Below, one piece after another: positions 59,553 through 64,000 of a stretch of 64,000 nt of DNA. The notes below the pieces were generated by a model. The model did no database searches and was not told where the DNA came from. It saw only the letters and a list, made by a program, of their open reading frames with translations. The stretch's first letter is position 1; the number at the start of each line of letters is the position of its first letter. The translations under genes were made by a program, and so were the position numbers. The stretch is from Streptomyces sp. NBC_00490 (GTDB lineage: Bacteria; Actinomycetota; Actinomycetes; Streptomycetales; Streptomycetaceae): positions 5,394,001 through 5,458,000 of the forward strand of contig NZ_CP107869.1 of assembly GCF_036013645.1 (NCBI RefSeq), in the 5' to 3' direction.

Positions 59553-60057
59553 GCCAGGTGGCGCAGGCCGCGGTGAGGCCGAGGGCGACCAGCAGCCAGG
59601 AGACCGTGCGCAGGGTGACGGTGAGGGCGTCGTAGATGGCGCCGGCGGCGGGGCGGCGGGCCTCGTGCAGGTCGGAGAGGGTCAGATGGCGGCCGAGTGT
59701 CACCGCGAGGCCCAGGAACGCGCCGCCCAGCGCCGTGCCCAGCGAGGTCGCCGTGACCGCGCGGCGGCGGCAGGCGGCGACCGCGATGCCGGTGGCGGCG
59801 AGGGCCAGCGCGGTGACGGGGAGCCAGAATCCGGCGACCTCGAACGGCAGGTAGGGGTCGGCGAGTTGATGCCTGAGCCGGGGGAGCTGGGCATTTCTTC
59901 CGTAGGTCGCCCAGGCCGCGAGCACCCCGAACGGGACGAGCAGACAGGCCAGGGCGATCAGGGCGGCCGAGACGGCGTTGCGGAGGGGTGGGCGCACGGT
60001 TCCAGGCAAGGGCGCCGGGGGCGGGTGCGCGACCGGGGTGACTGCATACGGGTGCAT
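59467..60057 (-). CDS. Integral membrane protein of unknown function
   Basis: 196 residues from ATG 60057; ATG/GTG starts further upstream to 60096 are possible. About four hydrophobic helices: ALIALACLLVPFGVLAAWA, PFEVAGFWLPVTALALAATGIAVAA, ATSLGTALGGAFLGLAVTLG and TVSWLLVALGLTAACATWLTAV. The N-terminus is Pro-rich and cytoplasmic. The 3' end overlaps the MocR gene by 86 bp on the opposite strand, an unusually long convergent overlap. Family not recognised. Confidence 0.6.
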   Translation of the reverse strand: MHPYAVTPVAHPPPAPLPGTVRPPLRNAVSAALIALACLLVPFGVLAAWATYGRNAQLPRLRHQLADPYLPFEVAGFWLPVTALALAATGIAVAACRRRAVTATSLGTALGGAFLGLAVTLGRHLTLSDLHEARRPAAGAIYDALTVTLRTVSWLLVALGLTAACATWLTAVCARRRQASAAPVPDPAVRPTRARA

Positions 60058-60140
60058 GACGGCACCCCCGGCCGGGCTCTCCGGTGGAGGGTTCACCCGA
60101 ACGGGTGTTTCCTGGATCTGGGGAGAAGGAGGCCGAATCC

Positions 60141-60686
60141 ATGCGCACCACTCCGGCCCTGCGGACCCTGGCCGCGGCCCTGCTCACCGGCGGCACTCTG
60201 GCCGTCGCGGCAGCGGGCACCACGGCAGCAGCCGCCGCCCCGCCGACTTATGCCGACGGGCATGGCGGTGGCGGATCCGGCGGTCCGATCTGGGGCACCA
60301 TCGTCTCCGGCGTCGACCTCAATGTGAGAGCCGCGCCCACCACTCACTCGCCCGTCGTCGCACAGCTCTCGCCGTGGAGCCAGGACCGCGTGGACTGCAA
60401 GGTCCAGGGGCAGCGAGTCAACGGCAATCGGTACTGGTACTGGCTCGAGGGCGCCCAGGGCTGGGCCAGCGCCGTCTTCGTCGACACCGGCGGTCGCCCG
60501 GTGCCGAACTGCGCCGATCCGTGTCCCGAGTGGAAGGACGGGGCCTGGAGCAACTGGGACGACCCGTACTGGAACGACTCGTGGAGCGCGTCGGGGTCCG
60601 GAACCTGGAGTTTCTCCGGCTCGTGGAGCTGGAGTGCCACCGGGTCCTCGGCGGACGCCTGGGACATGTTCCCGGGCGGTGGGTGA
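60141..60686 (+). CDS. Secreted SH3-domain (SH3b) protein with Trp/Ser-rich tail
   Basis: 181 residues from ATG 60141, with GGAGAAGGAGG upstream. Signal peptide residues 1-32 (MRTTPALRTLAAALLTGGTLAVAAAG...AAAAA). After a Gly-rich spacer, a bacterial SH3 domain is seen in GVDLNVRAAPTTHSPVVAQLSPWSQDRVDCKVQGQRVNGNRYWYWLEGAQGWASAVFVDTGG, with a possible Cys pair. The C-terminal 45 residues alternate Trp and Ser (DPYWNDSWSASGSGTWSFSGSWSWSATGS). SH3b domains bind peptidoglycan peptides; the tail is of unknown role. Confidence 0.8.
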   Translation: MRTTPALRTLAAALLTGGTLAVAAAGTTAAAAAPPTYADGHGGGGSGGPIWGTIVSGVDLNVRAAPTTHSPVVAQLSPWSQDRVDCKVQGQRVNGNRYWYWLEGAQGWASAVFVDTGGRPVPNCADPCPEWKDGAWSNWDDPYWNDSWSASGSGTWSFSGSWSWSATGSSADAWDMFPGGG

Positions 60687-60697
60687 GAGAGGGAAGA

Positions 60698-60732
60698 CGA
60701 AGGGGCCCGGCAGCGGCTGCCGGGCCCCTTCG
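60698..60732. terminator. Bidirectional hairpin terminator
   Basis: A 16-bp stem (CGAAGGGGCCCGGCAG, 60698-60713, with 60717-60732) and 3-nt loop lie between convergent genes. Confidence 0.88.
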
Positions 60733-60748
60733 CCGAGGTCACGCGGGG

Positions 60749-61183
60749 TCAGCGCAGACGGTTTCCGGCCCCGTCCTCGCGGGTGTAGTAGCGGTAGAAG
60801 AACACGCCGAAGACGCCCGCCGTGACCACCAGGCCCAGGACCGCGGACCGCAGCACGCTCTCGCCGGTCTGGCTGTAGAGGAAGCCGACCGCCGCGCCCG
60901 CGAAGGCGGACTTCACCAGAGAGTGCAGCTCGCGCTTGAGCAGCGGCGCGAACGTCGCCACCGCGAGGCACAGCACGATGAACGTGAGCGCGGTCACGAA
61001 GCCGAACAGGATGTTCCAGCCGGTGATCTCGCCGCCGCCGCGGCGGTTGGCCGCGGCCCAGTAGCCGTAGACCAGGCCGAGGACGACGGGGATGCCGAAC
61101 CGCGCCGCCCTGTGGACCCGCTCGCTGAAGACATCGGGCGTCCCACGGGTGATTCCGCGGGACGCGGGTGCCGCATGAGCCAT
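60749..61183 (-). CDS. Membrane protein of unknown function
   Basis: 144 residues from ATG 61183. Four hydrophobic segments: IPVVLGLVYGYWAAANR, WNILFGFVTALTFIVLCLAVATFAP, SAFAGAAVGFLYSQTG and AVLGLVVTAGVFGVFFYRYY, ending in a short cytoplasmic tail (EDGAGNRLR). Streptomyces has several conserved proteins of this type. Divergent from the membrane PP2C gene. Confidence 0.68.
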   Translation of the reverse strand: MAHAAPASRGITRGTPDVFSERVHRAARFGIPVVLGLVYGYWAAANRRGGGEITGWNILFGFVTALTFIVLCLAVATFAPLLKRELHSLVKSAFAGAAVGFLYSQTGESVLRSAVLGLVVTAGVFGVFFYRYYTREDGAGNRLR

Positions 61184-61320
61184 GAGAGGACTCCTCTCTC
61201 TCGCCCCCGGATTGCCCCCGGACTCCAGAGCACACCTGGGAGGAGGCGCTGGCAAGTCGGCGGAAGGGAGTATCCGGCACCGGATGGCGACCCCGGGCGC
61301 CCCGTGCTTCGCTGAACGGC

Positions 61321-62481
61321 ATGAAGGGCGACGTCCGCAGCCGCGGCGAGCTGCTGCGGGTCCGCGGCCACAGCGTCGCCTGGGTGCCGCCGCTGCTGCT
61401 GCTCATCGGCATCACGGTGATCGACTTCAACACGGCCGGCGAGTTCCGGATGATCAGCTGGGTCGTGCTGGTGCCCGGTATCGCCGCCGCGATCTGCGGG
61501 GTGTGGGGCACCGCGGTCTTCGCCGTGCTCGCGCAGCTGAACTATGTTCTCGCGGACACCTCGTACCCGAACCGGTACCAGAGCGGACTGCCCGACTTCA
61601 TCCTCGTCGGCGTCGGCGGCGTCCTCGCCGTGCTGGCCTGCGCGGTCCGGCTGCGCGGTGAGCGGCTGATGCTGCACATGCGGGACATCGCCGACACCAC
61701 GCGCCGCACGGTGCTGCGCCCGATCCCCGCGGACTGGGGCGGTCTGGAGCACGCGGCGGTCTATCTCGCCTCCGACGTGGAGGCCCGGGTCGGCGGCGAC
61801 TTCTTCGACATCCAGCCCGGTCCGCACGGCACCCGGGTCCTCGTCGGCGACGTCCAGGGCAAGGGCCTCGGCGCGGTGGAGGCGGCCGCGGCGCTGCTCG
61901 GTACGTTCCGCGAGGCCGGGTACCACGAGGCCGACCTCACGACGGTCGCGGAGCGCCTGGAGGTACGGATGGTGCGGCACCGCGGGCACATCAAGGCGCT
62001 CGGTCGGGGCGGCGGCGACGGAAACCGTTTCGCCACGGCGGTGCTGCTCGGCTTCCCCGACGACGACACCGGCGCCGTCGACGCCGTCGTCTTCGGTCAT
62101 GAACCCCCGCTGGTCGTCGGCCCCGGCGGCGTACGGCACCTGCCGCCCGGCGAGGCGCTCCCGCTCGGGCTCGGCGAACTCGCCCCCGGCGGCCCGCCCC
62201 CGGTGCTGCGGGTGCCCCTGGCGCCCGGTGAGACCCTGCTGCTGACCACGGACGGCGTGACCGAGGCCCGTGACCCGGGCGGCCTCTTCTACCCGCTCGC
62301 CGCCGAGGTCGCCGACGCCGTCGCCGCCGATCCGCGCATCGCCGAACCGCACCGTCTGGTCGCGTTCGTGCGCGACGGCACACTGCGGCACTGCGGGGGA
62401 CGGCTGGCCGACGACACCACGGTGTTCGCGGTACGGCGGCCGGTGGGCAGTCCGTCAGGAAAGGGACGTTCGCCGTCCTGA
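61321..62481 (+). CDS. Membrane-bound PP2C-family Ser/Thr phosphatase (SpoIIE type)
   Basis: 386 residues. Three hydrophobic helices lie in residues ~20-110 (VAWVPPLLLLIGITVIDF, MISWVVLVPGIAAAICGVWGTAVFAVLAQL, LPDFILVGVGGVLAVLACAV). The cytoplasmic phosphatase domain (~135-375) contains ARVGGDFFDIQPG and LVGDVQGKGLGAVEAAA (metal Asp residues), FGHEPPLVVG, and LLTTDGVTEARDPGG. The C-terminal GRLADDTTVFAVRR has the last metal Asp. Substrates of this class are phosphorylated anti-anti-sigma factors. It is followed 69 bp later by the gene at 62551 in the same direction. Confidence 0.88.
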   Translation: MKGDVRSRGELLRVRGHSVAWVPPLLLLIGITVIDFNTAGEFRMISWVVLVPGIAAAICGVWGTAVFAVLAQLNYVLADTSYPNRYQSGLPDFILVGVGGVLAVLACAVRLRGERLMLHMRDIADTTRRTVLRPIPADWGGLEHAAVYLASDVEARVGGDFFDIQPGPHGTRVLVGDVQGKGLGAVEAAAALLGTFREAGYHEADLTTVAERLEVRMVRHRGHIKALGRGGGDGNRFATAVLLGFPDDDTGAVDAVVFGHEPPLVVGPGGVRHLPPGEALPLGLGELAPGGPPPVLRVPLAPGETLLLTTDGVTEARDPGGLFYPLAAEVADAVAADPRIAEPHRLVAFVRDGTLRHCGGRLADDTTVFAVRRPVGSPSGKGRSPS

Positions 62482-62550
62482 GGTCCACCTTCGCAGCCGC
62501 AGCGGTTACGGTGCTGCCGTACGTGATCGACGGGGGATGGGGAGGGACCG

Positions 62551-63609
62551 ATGCCCGGAACCGTGCTGCTGCTGGCCGCCGCACCGGCGGGCCGGGGGTG
62601 TTTGGTCGACGCGGCCTCCGTGCTCCCGGTCCTCGCCGCCGTACCGCCCGCCGTCCTGTCCGGCACGGACACGGCCAACGTGGTCGAGCTCGCGGACCCG
62701 GTGGAGCCCCAGGCGGTCCTGACCCGGCTGCGTGCCGCCGCGGCGGCCCCCGGCCCGCTCACCGTGTTCCTCACCGGCCAGCTCCAGCTGGACCGCCGCC
62801 AGCACCTGCCCCACCTCGCGCTGGCCCGCACCACCCCCTCGACGGTCCGCTACACCGCCTTCCCCTGGCACTGGTTCCGGGACGAGCTGCGGCTGCGTCC
62901 GGCCGGCGCCACGACCTTCGTGCTCGATCTGCACGCCGACCAGGAGACCTGGGAGTGGCTGCGGACCAACCCCCTGGACACGGGCCGCAACAACGCCGTC
63001 CACGGTCGGATCGCCCCGCCGCCGTCCCGGCGCACGGTGTCGACGCCCGCGTACATGAAGGCCGTCGCGACGATCCTGCGCAGTGGACACCGGCCCCCGC
63101 TGGAGGAGTTGCACCAGCAGGCGCTGAGCCGGACCCCGCAGGAGGGCCTGGGACACGTCCTGAGCGCGCGGGGGCCCGCCGCGGGCGACCCGCACGCGCT
63201 GATCTCGGCCGCCGTCGCGGCCCGGCGGCACGGGGACGCCGACTCGCTGGCCGCGCATCACGAGCTGACCGCCGTACGCGCGCACGGTCCTGCCTCCGAG
63301 GAGGCGCTGCACTGGAGTGAGGTCCGGGCGGATCTGGCGATGTTCGCCGGGGACCCGGCGCGCAGTTGCCGGGCCTGGCTGTCCGTGGCCACCACGCGGC
63401 TGGCCGCGGGCCAGGCCCCGGACGCGCCCGCCGTGGAGGCCGCCGCCGACCGGGCCCACCATCAGTGGGGGCGGATCGACGACCCGGCGCGGGCCCGGGA
63501 ACTCGGGCCCGCGCTGGCCGATCTGAGGGCGCGGGTGCCAGGGCGCCGCGAGGGCGCCCTGGACCATGTGCACCGGCAGCTGGGCCGGCTCCAGACGATC
63601 AGCTCGTGA
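62551..63609 (+). CDS. Caspase-like fold protein without visible catalytic dyad
   Basis: 352 residues; no firm family. The N-terminal ~140 residues read like a caspase-type domain of actinobacteria: DAASVLPVLAAVPPAVL, DPVEPQAVLTRLRAAAAAPGPLTVFLTGQLQLDRR, LPHLALARTTPSTVRYTAFPWHWFRDELRLRPAGATTFVLDLHAD. Family members have GHG where this has GQL, and DCC where this has DLH, so the His and Cys appear to be lost. The C-terminal ~190 residues are helical and TPR-like. It may be a pseudoprotease, or a protein of unrelated fold; the comparison is by eye. Confidence 0.6.
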   Translation: MPGTVLLLAAAPAGRGCLVDAASVLPVLAAVPPAVLSGTDTANVVELADPVEPQAVLTRLRAAAAAPGPLTVFLTGQLQLDRRQHLPHLALARTTPSTVRYTAFPWHWFRDELRLRPAGATTFVLDLHADQETWEWLRTNPLDTGRNNAVHGRIAPPPSRRTVSTPAYMKAVATILRSGHRPPLEELHQQALSRTPQEGLGHVLSARGPAAGDPHALISAAVAARRHGDADSLAAHHELTAVRAHGPASEEALHWSEVRADLAMFAGDPARSCRAWLSVATTRLAAGQAPDAPAVEAAADRAHHQWGRIDDPARARELGPALADLRARVPGRREGALDHVHRQLGRLQTISS

Positions 63610-64000
63610 AGATGAAGTACTTCCACGCGCCGTGCGTCGTCGAGTTCACGGTGTCGCCCGACGAGGAGTTGATGTACGAGGAGCGGACCCGCATCCGGTA
63701 GCCCGTCTCGTGCTCACCGGTGAGCTGCACCTTCGAGACGCCCGAGGAGCCCAGCGCGAAGTACTCCGAGCCGAGGTCGTACCACGTGCCGTCGTAGTAG
63801 AACTCGAACTCCATGCGCTGCCTGCGGTCCGGGTACGCCGTCATCGTGGTCGTGAACAGCGGGTTCGTGGACTTCTTGAAGTAGTAGTAGGTGTGGCCCC
63901 ACGTGTACTTCGTCTTGTAGTGCCTGCTGACGGCCGTCGACACCTTCACCTTGGCGCCGACCGTGCTCGACACCGTCTTCGGCGCGTACCGGGCGTCGCC
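63599..64000 (-). CDS. Secreted-type beta-rich protein, C-terminal part
   Basis: The frame is open through the right edge, so the N-terminus is outside the window; 133 residues are visible before the stop. The sequence is rich in Tyr, Thr and Ser: HYKTKYTWGHTYYYFKKSTNP, MEFEFYYDGTWYDLGSEYF, TGEHETGYRMRVRSSYINSSSGDTVNSTTHGAWKYFIFTS. This looks like an extracellular beta-sandwich repeat domain seen in Streptomyces secreted proteins; function not known. Its 3' end overlaps the gene at 62551 by 11 bp. Confidence 0.6.
   Translation of the reverse strand, partial: GDARYAPKTVSSTVGAKVKVSTAVSRHYKTKYTWGHTYYYFKKSTNPLFTTTMTAYPDRRQRMEFEFYYDGTWYDLGSEYFALGSSGVSKVQLTGEHETGYRMRVRSSYINSSSGDTVNSTTHGAWKYFIFTS

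Noticed and set aside
1..64000. CRISPR arrays, rRNA and tRNA genes
   Set aside because: No regularly spaced direct repeats of CRISPR size, no rRNA stretches and no cloverleaf-like sequence were found on reading both strands by eye.

Overview
The window is chromosomal DNA of very high G+C with strong G/C third-position bias, and the gene set is that of a Streptomyces. It carries a branched-chain 2-oxo acid dehydrogenase operon, two transmembrane Ser/Thr kinases, a K15-type DD-peptidase, the actinobacterial proteasome activator Bpa, mycothiol-dependent enzyme folds, MocR and GntR regulators, and many GTG starts. From memory, the order metG - aspS - dacA - bkd - orphan response regulator - twin kinases matches the S. 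coelicolor core region around SCO3792-SCO3835, near oriC. Two ParB-binding parS sites (746-759 and 39818-39831) fit that position. Most of the window is core genome. The accessory pieces are a lone serine recombinase, a BRO-N gene with a broken second copy, and a damaged TnpB.

Layout. 1-6.4 kb: moeA 3' end, K+ channel, DrrAB-like ABC exporter, quinone oxidoreductase, an anchored Pro/Ala-rich protein, and Bpa. 6.4-12.8 kb: bkd operon (E1alpha-E1beta-E2), a divergent NarL/DevR-type response regulator, a PNPOx-fold gene with a DevR-box-like operator, and a phosphotransferase. 12.8-20 kb: divergent Ser/Thr kinases, a small secreted protein, a GntR-MFS operon and the DD-peptidase. 20-30 kb: GNAT, BRO-N, mycothiol-fold, nitrilase, LURP-one, GlxA-type regulator and cupin genes, the serine recombinase, and a thioredoxin/NHL protein. 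30-41 kb: aminopeptidase, acyl-CoA dehydrogenase, intradiol dioxygenase lipoprotein, SseB-like protein, pirin, the broken BRO-N copy, a PAS-GAF-PP2C-ATPase phosphatase and aspS. 41-45 kb: two paralogous Tat-exported intradiol dioxygenases with a TnpB between them. 45-54 kb: PH-domain protein, pectate lyase, metG, a von Willebrand A protein with a long Ala/Glu/Pro tract, and PhoX behind a PHO box. 54-64 kb: FUSC transporter, endonuclease/phosphatase-fold protein, hydrolase/MocR divergent pair, SH3 secreted protein, membrane PP2C, a caspase-like protein without a visible catalytic dyad, and the end of a secreted protein.

Regulation visible in the sequence includes a DevR-type 20-mer (11117-11136), a PHO box (52144-52176), MocR direct repeats (58150-58184), a near-palindrome upstream of bkd (10252-10282), an iron-box-like 19-mer (43898-43916), several -10 boxes placed for leaderless transcripts, and about a dozen strong hairpin terminators. 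No rRNA, tRNA or CRISPR array was seen.
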